Assembly (NCBI RefSeq): GCF_000208745.1
Contig: NC_030858.1
Coordinates: 25,767,201 to 25,831,200, forward strand
Length of the DNA stretch: 64,000 nt
From: Theobroma cacao
Lineage: Eukaryota; Streptophyta; Magnoliopsida; Malvales; Malvaceae
Direction: 5' to 3'
Shown: in pieces, positions 1 to 11,680 of the stretch
Position numbering within the stretch: the stretch's first letter is position 1
How the letters are laid out: the number at the start of each line of letters is the position of its first letter
Notes under the pieces: generated by a model
The model's input: the letters and a program-made list of their open reading frames with translations, nothing else
The model's database searches: none
Told to the model about the DNA's origin: nothing
Made by a program: the position numbers and the translations under genes

Positions 1-1874
1 ATAAATAAAATATTAATATTTTTAAAATATTAATAATTAAAAAAAAGAAAAAACTTATAAATAAAATGTTATACTTACCTAGACAAGGTCGATGGGCGAC
101 CAAGAAAAGCCATGACCGAGGGTAGTGACCTCCATCGCACATGGGAGGGGTGCTACTCTAAGGTCTCCCTAAGTGGGAGAGCCTACATCATTATTTGTGG
201 CAGTGGGGGCCTACGTTCGCTCGGCCCCTATTTGAAAAGAAAAAAAATATAAATAAAATGTTAATATTTAAATTATCAATTATTAATATTTAAAAAATAA
301 ATTAAACATATATAATCATAATAATATTTAAATTATAAATAAAATATTAATAATTAAATTATCAATTAGTAATATTTCTAAAAAAATTGTAAATTATTCA
401 TATTTAAAATATAAATTAAATTAAATTAAAAATAAATAATTATAATAATATTTAAATTATAAATAAAATATTTTGTGGTGGGTGGTTTTGAGACTTTGAT
501 AAAAGATAAGGGATTTTAATGAAGTCTATTTCATTTAAAGGCCTTATTTTAGGCTTGGAAATCCCCAATTTTAGGCCTATCTTTATAGGGTTAATTATAT
601 TTTTTTCACTTCCTTGTATCTTTAAGTCCAGAGTTTATTTTAACTTTAGCGCATTGCAATGAAATTACGTACTTTTTTAAAAAATAATTAAATTATAGAT
701 TATTAATATTTTAAATAAAGTATCAATTATTAATTTTTAAAAAATAAAATAAAATAATTAATTATAATAATATTTAAATTAAATAAAATATTAATATTGT
801 AAAATATTAATGATTAAATTATACATAAAATATTAATATTTAAATTATCAATTATTAATATTTTAAATAAATTATTAATTATTAATATGTAAAGAATAAA
901 ATAAAAATAAATAATCATATACTGTATTAAAGGATATTTTTTGTCTTTTTATCCTCTATTTCTTTCTTATTCTAAAATTATTTTTACCAACGAAATACAG
1001 CAATAAGTCATCATAATTATTTCTGTCTTATTTCATTCGTTGTACAAAACTACATAATAACTATTATATTTTATTATTACTGTATTATATTTTCACAACA
1101 TAGCTATTTTATTACATTCTTATCTATTCCGCCAATTAAACTTGCTATTAGTGGATTTGAAATTCATTAGTATTCCAAGAGAATAGATATAGGCATTAGA
1201 AAAAGCTGAACCACTATAAAAATCTTATGTCTTACTTCTAATTTTTTTGCATTGTGTTTTATTACCTGCCTTTGACTTTCAAAATATTTTACTTTAATTT
1301 GTTGTTTATGCTTTGCTTGCATTTAGTTTAGAAAAATATTTTACCTTGATTTATTATTTATGCTTTGCTTGCATTTGACTTAAGAAAATATTTTGCCTTG
1401 ATTTATTCTTTATTAAAAACTGCTTAGCAAAATCACATATTTTATTTTTGACACAAGTAGAAGTTTTTAGTTACGAAAAGTCTTGATTTTTATACTTAGC
1501 TTTTAAAAGAATTTTAAAATACCAATTCATCCGCTCTTGGTATATTACTTATTGAGACTTGTACACTAACATTTATAACTAATGTTCGTACTTATCAAAA
1601 TTCATTAATTATTTTAAATATAATTTTAAACTTTCATTTATTTGTTATGAACTGACTTTAATTTTTTTAATTTAATTTTCATTAATAAAATACATAAAAA
1701 TTTATTTTAAATTTACTTTAATTAGATATTTAAAGTAGTATCTAGAATATTTGAATACGGATAAAAATTTCAAAATTTAATGGGGTACTTATAAGATTTG
1801 AATGCCCTATTAAATAATAAGGTTCATGATAAGGTAAATAAAAAATAAAAGATACCTTAACCATTAACATCACT
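1..1874. other. AT-rich intergenic DNA, no gene seen
   Basis: Very AT-rich sequence made largely of short repeated words such as ATTAATATT and AAATTAT, with no open frame that resembles a protein. The one part of different composition is a GC-richer island at about 79-235. A faint motif repetition (TTTGCCTTGATTTATT-like and ATGCTTTGCTTGCATTT-like) recurs at about 1270-1410. I see no gene here. Confidence 0.6.
79..235. other. GC-rich island of unknown origin
   Basis: About 155 bases much richer in G+C than the surrounding DNA. It includes a short inverted repeat (GGTCTCCC...GGGAGAGCC). On the minus strand it ends in a textbook splice donor (CTAG then GTAAGTAT, plus-strand 70-80). No reading frame stays open across it on either strand. 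It could be a fragment of an old transposon or a non-coding exon; I do not recognise it. Confidence 0.3.
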
Positions 1875-2179
1875 CACTACAAAAAATGTGACTGAAGACG
1901 GCACATTTTTAAATGTGCTACTAAAAATACTTTTAATAACACTTTTTTATGCTTTTTAGAACATTTTTATAAATCTGACTTCACTACATAATTTTTTAAA
2001 TGGATTATAAATAAAATGTAACCATATAAATTATATACACTAGTAAAAATTGTACTTTTTTACATTGCTACTAAATGCGAAAAAAGTGAAACTAAAATAG
2101 CTGCACTTTTTAAGATTTTACTGCACAAAAAAATATGTCATTTAAAGAAATGTAATTAAAATTCAATTTTGTTGTAGTG
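1875..2179. mobile_element. CACTA-like MITE
   Basis: A 305-bp AT-rich segment beginning CACTACAAAAAAT and ending ATTTTGTTGTAGTG, which form matching terminal inverted repeats starting with CACTAC, the hallmark of CACTA (En/Spm) DNA transposons. The inside has no coding capacity, so it is non-autonomous. Subterminal motifs of the ATGTG/GTGCTA kind recur inside. The flanking trinucleotides are ACT on the left and GCT on the right, an imperfect 3-bp target duplication. The short ORF that begins at its right edge is chance. Confidence 0.6.
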
Positions 2180-3420
2180 GCTATTCTCTTGTTATATATT
2201 TTGTTGCCCTCACTATTACTCTTGTTTATATATCCACAATTAAGTAAAATTTTCATCAAATATATATATGAACCGTTTAATGTAATTAATTATAAAAAAA
2301 GCATTTTTAGTTTTTTAAAATTTTATAGAATTTCTTTAAAAAATAAAAATTATTTCTAATTCTATTAATAATTTTTGAATTTTTTAAAATCTAGAAATTA
2401 TTTCTAATTGTTTGAAGTTTTTAATGAAATAAAATATTATTTTTATGTTTTTTATTTCTTAGAATTTTATATAAAATAAAAATTATTTCTATTTCTAAAC
2501 TTTCAGATTTTAAAAAATATATTTTTTTTGGTGTTTTAGATTTTAAGATTTTCTATATTCTTTTTATTTTATAGAATTTTTAAAAAAATAAAAACCTTTT
2601 GGTTTTTTTTTTTAAAAATTTTTAGAAATTTTAAAAATTAAAAAATATTTTTTTAACTTTTTAGAAATTATAAAAATTAAAAAATATTTTTTTTAACTTT
2701 TTTTATAATTTTTCAATTTCTTAATTTAAAAATTTTCTAGTCAATGCAATATTAGCACTCATCAACAAGATCAACACCATATGAGCATTAGTCGACATGA
2801 TTAATACCGCATCAATATATTTAACGACTAATAATTTTAATAATTTTTAAAAATACAAAATCTCTATTTGTATAAATAATAGTATAAGGATTAAATTCAA
2901 CATTTTCTTATAGTACCAAAGATTAAGTTGGTTTGACCAACAGTAAACAACATGGTATGCGCATGGAATTAATTGAATGAAAACCAAAAAGAAAAGATCA
3001 TCAGTAAATAACATATTAGCGGTTGAGTCTTTAAGGCCTATTTAATATTTATTTTAGGCCTAATAGATTAATAACTTAGGTTTTTCTTTGTCAATACTTT
3101 TATTTTAAATTATTTATTTCTTTTTAATTCTTCACTTTTTATTTTTTATTAACTTTTTGTAAGAGAAAAAAGGAATAAACAAAGAGTAAAAATTAAATAA
3201 TCAATAAAACAGGGTCTTAAACATTATTCGACAATTCAAGTGAAAATCAAATAAAATATAGAGGAAAATTTTCATTAAAATATTAAATATTTAATTTTTT
3301 ATTTTTCATGCAAATGATTATATATTCATTTTGGAGATTCTTTGAGTACTCGGGATTCGGTTACCCAATTCCGACCTCAGAAAGAAGCTGGCGCCAATAA
3401 AAGCAACGGTAACAGATAGC
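2180..3420. other. AT-rich intergenic DNA upstream of the fibrillin gene
   Basis: Long A/T runs and short near-duplicate stretches (for example TTTTAGAAATTATAAAAATTAAAAAATATTTTTT-type words repeated at about 2600-2700). No gene seen. The right end grades into the promoter of the plus-strand gene starting at 3551. Confidence 0.5.
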
Positions 3421-3426
3421 TTACTT

Positions 3427-3458
3427 CCACGTGGCAGACACATGGCAAGCCACGTGTC
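3427..3458 (+). promoter_or_regulatory. Two G-box/ABRE-like motifs upstream of the fibrillin gene
   Basis: CCACGTGGC (3427-3435) and CCACGTGTC (3450-3458) lie about 100 bp upstream of the first ATG of the plus-strand fibrillin gene. CACGTG cores are bound by bZIP and bHLH factors (ABF, HY5, PIF types) in light, abscisic-acid and stress responses. The pair at this distance is consistent with a light- or stress-responsive plastid gene. Their use here is inference. Confidence 0.5.
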
Positions 3459-3550
3459 AACAGCATCTTCCAAGCCGGTCTACACAAGTAAACCTCAACC
3501 TCTAGGGAGACGAACTCACTGCTCTCACTCAGTCACTTGAAACATTTGTT

Positions 3551-6500
3551 ATGGCTGTGGCTGCGCAAGTGGGAGCGGCAACATATCTGAACGTATGGCG
3601 AAACCTGGCTTTGAACCCTCCTCCGAGCCTTTTCAAACCCTCCGCAAATCCCAATCCCAACCGCTTAACCCTCCACATTTGTCGGTGTTCTCTGGTGAAT
3701 GAGCAGCAAGCTTCCTTCACAGAGCAAGAAAAGCGGCTCATCGACGCCCTCATTGGAATCCAAGGCCGAGGACGATCGGCTTCTTCTAACCAGCTCAATG
3801 TACGACGACAAACTATATCCAACACTTTTGAGCTCGTTTCTGTGTTAGTTTGAATTTCAAGAGTAGCAATATTTGACTTTGGTTTTGATTCTTCAAAGGA
3901 TGCGGAGCGTGCAGTTCAAGTTCTAGAAGGCCAAGAAGGCATGCCAGACCCCGTTAGTTTTTCTCTAACTTCTTCTTCTGAATATTCATCAAACCCCCTT
4001 AGGATTTAGGTTTCTGGGTTTTAAGTGGGAATTGAAATGGACGCCTGTCAATGTAGGATTTGCTGACACAATGTTTTAGATTTGGCTTTGTTACTCATTT
4101 GTGCAGGGTCAAAAGAAATAAAGAAAAGTGGGAATTCTTTCTATTTTTGCACTTCTCCCATATCATAGGTTATTACTCAAAAATGGTAACATTATCTTGT
4201 GAATATACCTGTAGACAAGCTCTGATCTAATTGAAGGTCGGTGGCAATTGATGTTTACGACTAGACCTGGCACAGCATCTCCAATTCAGGTTACGATTCA
4301 CCTCTCTGTTTTGGCTTTTACTAGTCTTGTCTGCCCTTCTGCATATGGAATAAATTGCTTCTGTGTGAGATTACTGTAACCATAGATTCTTATGAAATTA
4401 CAGCATCTTTAGTGGGAAAATGCTTGAATAGAGCATTTTTACCCTCTTTAAATAGCATTCTTTTCTTCTTCCAAATGTGACAAATGGCCATTAAACATTA
4501 ATCTCGTTATGCTGGCCAGAATTGTAGACATGGCCATGTTACTTTGTCCTTAATTTGAAGAAGGTAATCACATAAGAACACATTGTCTTGAAATCAGTAT
4601 TGATCTGAAATGCGATGACAATTTGAAGAATGAAGAATTTTTGAACAATGACTGCAAGGTAATCGATATTCTGTAAGTGAGGATGATATAAGGAAATTTA
4701 GGTGAGTCTGTCTTCCATTAATTTTTCATCTTTGCTTTACAATGACATTTTGCTTTGTGCTTTTAATATGGTTGTAGAGAACATTTGTCGGGGTCGAATT
4801 TTTTAGCGTATTTCAAGAGGTCTATCTTCGGACAAATGATCCACGTGTTTCCAATATCGTAAAATTTTCTGACTCAATAGGTGAGCTAAAAGTAGAGGTA
4901 TGACTTCATTATCTCTAATGATCACAATAACTCTTTTTGATGAATTATTTATGTGTCGGAAACATGTTCCCATGAGTGAACGTAGCTGTTAGTACCCTGG
5001 CTTGTTCAAGTTGTGATATTGCACATATTGCTATCTGTTTGTGTTTATTTATTTCCTGCTGAGTGAGATTTTTCTCATGAAACCAACTTTTGGCCTGACA
5101 AAGGGCAGATAATTTAGATGTAGTTTTTGAGTTATCAGTTGAATACTAGTAATTCGCGTATTCCTTCTGGGATAGCATCCTTAAACAACCGGGAATATGC
5201 TATTAGAATTGTCATGCTTAGATTAGGTGTGTAATGCGGACAATTAAATAGGGCTCAGTGCATACAAACTTAAATGCTTATAACTACAGCCATGAGCTAC
5301 TCTAAGTCAAATTTGTTATACTGTAATGTGAATGAGACTCCTTTTTTGTTTCCGTGACTCTTCTAAAGAAATCCTGCACACTTCAAAACAGGTAAAATGA
5401 TAATGAAATAAATCAAACTGGTTCAAAAAATGTATAATATAACATATACAGGAATCATCCAATGGTAACTACATGCCTCTTCAAGGAGATTATGGATTCT
5501 GAATCATTATTTGTCAAAAGAAAAACAATTTTAATTACTTTTCCTTTTAAACTTTTTGAGGGTAATTTCTAATTGAAAGAGGCCATAACTTACCATCTAT
5601 ATTTCTTGTGTTCTTGTCTGCCATATTGCAGATGTTAAGTTAGTTCATTCTGTGTAAGTCAGTTTCTCCATAGATATCTATCTTTCCTTCTTTTTTTTTT
5701 TTGTTCCTTTCACAGGCAGCAGCATCAATCAAAGATGGAACACGAATCATCTTCCAGTTTGACAGAGCAGCCTTTTCATTTAAATTTTTACCATTTAAGG
5801 TACCATATCCAGTCCCATTTAGACTTCTTGGAGATGAAGCAAAGGGCTGGTTAGACACTACATATCTGTCTCGTTCTGGAAATCTACGCATCTCAAGAGG
5901 AAATAAGGTGAAGACATTTATTGCCTTCATTTATTCTATTTAAGTGAGTATGTTATAAATAAATTTCTTGCTAAGGAAGTCCAGCAATGTCTCTGTAGTA
6001 CAGGGCACTACATTTGTGCTTCAAAAGAAGACTGATCCTAGGCAAAAGTTGCTAGCAGCCATTTCCACAGGAACGGAAGTTAGAGAGGTAAAATTAACAA
6101 ACTTAAAAATTTGCACATTATGTTGGACAGAGCATGTGTTATTGCGTAGCTGGTGTAGCCTCCCTCCACTAATTGTTGCATTCCAAACCTTTGCAGGCAA
6201 TTGATGAGTTTATCTCCTTAAGCAAGAGTGTATCTAAAGATGAACCAGTACTCTTAGAAGGAGAATGGCAGATGATATGGAGCTCACAGGTGCATTTAAA
6301 ATGCTAGTGGCATCTAAGTTCATATATTCTTAGAAGAGACTAAACTAAATAGTCCTTTTCTTTTTCTTTCTTTTCCTTTTGGAGCATTAACTGAATCAAA
6401 GCTAGAATACAATATCCTTCTTGAAAAGGAAAAATAGAGGTGGCACCAGTTAAGGATAAACCGAGGATGACCAGCTAGACATCATGGAGCCTTGCCTCCA

Positions 6501-7952
6501 TATGTTCACTCCTAGCATAGCACACCTGCTTCATCTAAACTTGAACTAAATAGTCATGTTCTTTCTTTAGATCATTGCTTCTCAGTTCTTACTTAGGTCA
6601 CTTCATTCCCTACTATCTTGTTGCAGTTGGAGACAGACAGTTGGATAGAAAATGCTGGCAATGGTCTTATGGGCAGTCAGGTAAGTGACAGCTAAATGTT
6701 GTCAATAACTTTGGCTTTGCAATAATGCCTTGATTGCAGGTAGTTCTCTTGTCCTTAGAATTATCTCATTAGTCTAATTCAGTTCCTCATTCTTTTATTG
6801 CAACTGCTTTAGATTGTCAAGAATGGACAGATGAAGTTTTCAGTGAACATCTTACCTGGGGTCAGGTTCTCCATGATTGGCAAGTTTGTGTAAGTCTATC
6901 ACTTTGCGTTGATGTTGAATGGCTACAAGCTAAACTTCAATGCAAAATTTCATGTTAGTTTTAGTTTATTCAACATCACTAGATTAGCCAGTTATAAACA
7001 ATAAAAAATGCTTTGGTGTTGAAATAGCAATGTTCATAGGGTCTAATTAAAACTTTATAGCATGATACTAGTGAAAGCTGCCTGGTAAAGTTCATGAATA
7101 TGAACTTCTGATATGATATGGATCTCAATGTTGTTCTTGACAATGCTTACAACTTGTTATGCTACACGCAAAAGTCATTTTAGCTTATTAAGCCTATTAA
7201 TTTAATACAAGAACCAGCTTCAGAAGCTCTGTAAACCCAAATGCAGAAATAATTAAGTTAAGAAAAAGTGCAGCCATGAGCTTGTGACTGTAACCTGTCT
7301 GGACTCTGGAGCAACATTTCCAAAATTTTACAAAAGAGTTTGGGAATCCATACATATACAGACATCAGGTCTGTTTGAAGAGGATGGTAAGCGTTATCAA
7401 TGTTAACCATACTTTAGCATCCACACATGCCAAAACGGTACTTATTCAACCCTATCTCACTCAAAAAAAAAAAAAAAAAAAAAACCAAAGAAACAAAAGA
7501 TAACAACAATGCAAAGCTTCTGCAGATTCAGAAAGATGCAAAATGTGTTATCAGTGTTTTGTTTCTGCAGGGGGAAGTTTTTAGTTTACAATTTTCCCCC
7601 TTCATTGGATGAACTATTTTTTCATTAATTAGCCTGAAACTTGATCTCACATTGCTTGTGCAGCAAATCTGGCACAAAGACTTACAATGTTACCATGGAT
7701 GACGCAGCCCTTATTGGTGGTCCATTTGGATACCCTTTAGAAATGGAAACCAAGATCAATCTGGAGCTCCTGTAAGATGTGTCAATGAACATCTACTACT
7801 ATAATTTATAGGATGCTGATTGGTTCAAAGTCTAGTTTCGAGCTTACATTTACTAAATATGCATTTGCAGATACAGTGATGACAAGATCAGGATTTCCAG
7901 GGGCTACAATAATATTTTATTTGTTCACCTACGAAAAGATGGGTCAAAATAG
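3551..7952 (+). CDS. PAP12: Plastid-lipid-associated protein (fibrillin), PAP12/FBN10 type, 11 exons
   Basis: Exons at 3551-3799, 3899-3952, 4215-4289, 4778-4897, 5716-5907, 6004-6087, 6197-6289, 6627-6680, 6813-6889, 7664-7771 and 7871-7952 all have GT..AG borders and join in frame to 395 codons plus TAG. Residues 1-45 are rich in Ala/Ser/Pro/Asn with few acidic residues, as in a chloroplast transit peptide. Two PAP/fibrillin lipocalin-like units follow: the first opens with EGRWQLMFTTRPGT near residue 108, the second with EGEWQMIWSS near residue 279, and each ends in a strand with RISRG (near 220 and 376). Family members bind lipids or lipophilic compounds at plastoglobules and thylakoids. 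The two-unit form and the length (Arabidopsis PAP12 is about 409 aa) favour FBN10. The start is the first ATG before the transit peptide. No damage is seen; the exact substrate is unknown. Confidence 0.92.
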
Positions 7953-8555
7953 ATGAAAACCACAGGATCAGGAGATTTAACTTGAATACTTTATACAACA
8001 ATGTATATAATGGAGTGTTTCATTTCAATTTTGTTTTTCTTTTTAAAGTTATTGAGCATATAATGTTAAGGTGACCACACCCTATTTCAGGGAAATATGT
8101 AGGCCACATAAGCATATTATTTGAGAAAATCTGAAGGAGCAATTTATATATCTGAAAATCGGCTAGTAATTCTGTTTTACCATTCTTTGGACGTGGTGAT
8201 CATAGACATGATATATAGCTTTGAAATTAATCCTAGGATTATACGATTGAAAATTAGCTGTAACTTGCCTTTTATTAAAAAAAATTAGAAGCAACCCTGT
8301 AAAATTAGTAAGATATTCAAGAGTCAAGACTGAACGAGGATAAGAAAGCAGTTTACTTCTTCTCCAGCACCGTAAGTGCAGAATTGCACCACAGCAGCAA
8401 CAACGGCAGTATCTGATTGAAACTGTATGGTGGAAGGCTCCCTCCCGATCCATCACTGGGCTTAAAATGTCAATGCTAGTGAGTAGGAGAGCTGATCACA
8501 TTGGCCATATTTCCAGAATCCATTAACATCATTAAAACCACCTAATCCCTGGGAA
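7953..8555. other. 3' flank of the fibrillin gene, no other gene seen
   Basis: Holds the 3' UTR of the upstream gene (AT-rich, several possible plant poly(A) signals soon after the TAG) and then ordinary intergenic sequence. The minus-strand frame at 8163-8456 has a Cys-rich stretch but no recognisable domain and is probably chance. Confidence 0.45.
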
Positions 8556-8559
8556 TGTG

Positions 8560-9300
8560 TTAGCAGACTTTTGTCCTAGTTGGTTGGATACAGGGGAGAT
8601 GCAATTTGAATTCAGTAGAATCACTCATGATCTTAGGCAGACCGCCAAAAGTGCAGGGTATGCACTTAATCAACATCAGCACCTTTTTTTTTTCCCTGAT
8701 TAAGTGATCATGGACCTCTACATGCTTTGTTCCAGCATGAAACACAGGATTAGAGGCCAAACTTAAAAGTGCTTAAATTGTCACAACAAATCTGGACGGA
8801 TTTGTGGAATATGAGTGAAAAATCTCTGCAACCAACCTCTTAAGCCAAGTGCAGTCGTATGCTGCTAGGGAGTCAGCATTATATTCAGCTTCTTTGCTTG
8901 CTTGATGGTGCAACTGTGCTGCACCATGATATAGCCGCCAACCCAGAAGTGAATCGCCTAGAAGAAGGATCTCCCTGAATCAGGATGAGGTTTTCTAGGC
9001 GTTTCCATAAATTGACTAACCACTCCCAACTGAGAAAGAAATGTCAGGCCTAGAAATGGTCAAATATAACAAAAGAAGCATCCTTCATTTGATCTCAAGT
9101 TGAGATTTTGCTCCATTGCTTTGCAATCTGCCATATCGAACTTCTCAACAAAGTTTCTTGATGTAACTTTGAGAAAGAAATAAGCCTTCCTTGATTTCGG
9201 AAACCTCAAGTCCAAGGAAGTGCTTGAGCTCTCCAAGATTCTTCCTTTCAAAGCGGATTGCAAGTTTCTCTTAAGCTTGATGACTTGGTATTAGGCATTA
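8560..9300 (-). pseudogene. Degenerate Copia reverse transcriptase/RNase H fragment
   Basis: Read on the minus strand from 9300 down, frames interrupted by stops and shifts show Copia pol signatures in the right order. The RT C-terminal block comes first (LGELKHFLGLEV, then LSQSYIKKLVEKFDMADCKAM, about 9290-9100). The SVGVVSQFMETPRKPH block follows (about 9030-8985), then RNase H pieces (TSGW, KEAEYNA, CTWLKRLVAE, about 8950-8830), and finally VFHAGTKHVEVHDHLIREK (about 8750-8690), the usual end of Copia RNase H. No LTRs, gag, integrase or RT active site are present. This is an old fragment of an element unrelated to the two fuller Copia copies in this window. Confidence 0.75.
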
Positions 9301-9545
9301 TCTATTAGAAGAATAACAGTGTATCCAAATTTCTCGTGAAAAATGAAAGCATTAATTTACCGATAAATGGAATATATTGGAAAATTTATATTAGAAGAAC
9401 AGCATTGTATGGGGAATTTATTATGAAAAATAAAAAAAAAATTAATAAAATGAAGTGCGAGTTGGAGCCTCGGCCAAAGGATGTTGACCATGGTGCATGG
9501 GGACCTAGATGGGAGCTTAGGCACATATTTTAAGCACCAGCCCAA

Positions 9546-11637
9546 CCTGATTCAACTTGAGAACATTATATTATTATGATTTATTAAATATATGACATGT
9601 TGTACGGATCGTTTTTCAATCAAATTGGCTCTTCAATCAATTAAAAGGTCAATAAACCGAAGCTGAACACAAGTGTGTAAGCTTGTGAAGTCGAATTAAA
9701 CTGCTTGCCTAAACCAGCTCAACAGCTAATTGAACATCTTACATTTTCTTTAATCATGACATCCCTGTTCCCTTTCAAAAAGAACACAAGTAAAATTTAC
9801 AACACTCACTCTTGTTGATTACATGTCAGGCAAATTTTCTTTAATCTTGACACTGAAAATAACATTTGCACGTCCCTTTCTTCATTTTTGCACAAAATAA
9901 CGCGAAAAAACTCGAGGAAGAAGATGAACTGTGTTGGCTTCCAATTTAATGGAGAAACTTATCAAGAGAGCCAGCTAACTGCCACTCTTTAAAGCTCAGG
10001 GTGAACTTTTGTAATTTACCCTTCAGATGTAAAACACAAAGGAGTATGTATTCTTCCACAATGTGTCTTCAACTTAATCACTTTCATTTAACCCTAACCC
10101 TTACTTGATATACATTTCTCCCATGCTCAAACCTATGAATACATACTGACAATCCCTTTACTCTTTTGCACAAAGATATACCTCTATACGACGACGTAAA
10201 CACTCTCCTTCCTCAAAACATTGACACCCCCATCCACAATGCTGGGATTTTACCTCAGGGTCTCCTAGAAATTCATTATTTTTTTACCAAAAAAAAATAA
10301 AAGAATTCTCCATGTCCAAACAAGAATACTATTACGAGGAGGCTCTGTCGGTTTTATAACTGGGTACAACTTCAATAATATGTAATAACAAAAGAAACTA
10401 CTAAACCTCCAAAGTCTGCAACTGAACAGTAAGAGGATTTGTGGCTGATGAAATAGATGAAGCCACTACAAACACCAAGATTCAGGTCTTACCATTTGAA
10501 TACTTACACCCGCAATCTGCACAGCTTCTTCATCCATTCCCAAAACCCAATTAAAGGCACCAATAATACAAAGCATCCTTTCAAGTCTCTAACACTTAGT
10601 ACTAACTTTAGATGGAAAATTAGACAGAAAAGACTGTCTTCCATTGAGCAATTCTTGGCTGGCAGACTGGATTACAACAATTTCACTGCTACACTATCAA
10701 CTATCTATGAGATGATGTGTGCAAAGAAAATCAAAAAAAGAGTTGTACGATAGTTATCTCTACGGTAAAACAAATTAATCAATTAACAGAGTAGTGGACA
10801 GACTCACAATCATAAATCTGATTACCTAATTTCTGCAGTAACAATTCAGAATCAAGCAGAAATAACAAGTTTAAATGTTCTTACCCATATGGTGAAGAGA
10901 GAAGTTCTGCATGCTAACAAGGGGAAAGATCATTATAATATAGTAAAAAAAAAAAAAGACATTCTCATAATAGATAACAGAAGACAAGTTAATCAGATGT
11001 CAACTTTGTTAATTCAAAAGCATAACCAGAATACCACATATGAATCCCATAAGAAGGCAAATTAATTTAAAAATAAGTTTGTACTTTAGACATAGGAAAA
11101 GAAACTACTTGTGTTACTAAATAGGCTTATACACAGTGTAAAAGAAATCCCTCAAATTAAAATTAAAATGAGTAGAATGATAGATAAATAAGTTAAAGAG
11201 GCTTTATGACATTAAGCAAAAGAAATGCAAGTACATCAGTCACAAATTTACCTTACATACTAGAAGGTTCTTTTTCAAACTTAAGGAAGGTGAAATTGAT
11301 ACAGATATATGCCTGTAATGGAAAGAACCTTCATGGATAAACCTCTCCCAGCTAAACAAAATACACCCACTACCCCCTTTCCGAACAAAAAAGAAAGGAC
11401 AAAAAGAAAAAGAAGGCTGGAAAGGATGCCTACTTTCTAAATCATATTTAGGGCAGAGAAAGGAAAGGAGAACAGAACCAATTCATCCTCTCTTTTCCCT
11501 GCCAAACTAACAAAATGCAAAAGAACATTAAGAACTAAACTACAAATCTACTTAGACCGCATATATCCAGAAGTTGCATGTTTCAATAACCATAATCAAA
11601 ACAGTCCCAAGCACCAACGTTTAGAGAAAAGACTTAC
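9546..11637. other. Region downstream of the unknown minus-strand gene; no coding sequence recognised
   Basis: About 2 kb with no convincing protein. A strong minus-strand splice donor (GTAAGT, plus-strand 11632-11637) lies 43 nt past the stop codon of the gene at 11681, so part of this region is probably its 3' UTR intron and terminal exon. I cannot fix the acceptor. The plus-strand frame at 10457-10753 matches nothing I know. Confidence 0.4.
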
Positions 11638-11680
11638 ATTAACGAGGGACAGTCTAACCAGTCACCGTCGCCAATGCTCT

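Noticed and set aside
2177..2359. 60-codon hydrophobic frame starting at the MITE edge
   Set aside because: Leu/Ile/Phe/Lys from AT-rich DNA; begins on the transposon terminus and has no relatives that I recognise.
10457..10753. 98-codon plus-strand frame downstream of the unknown gene
   Set aside because: No recognisable motif, no promoter or splice context, ordinary composition; treated as chance.
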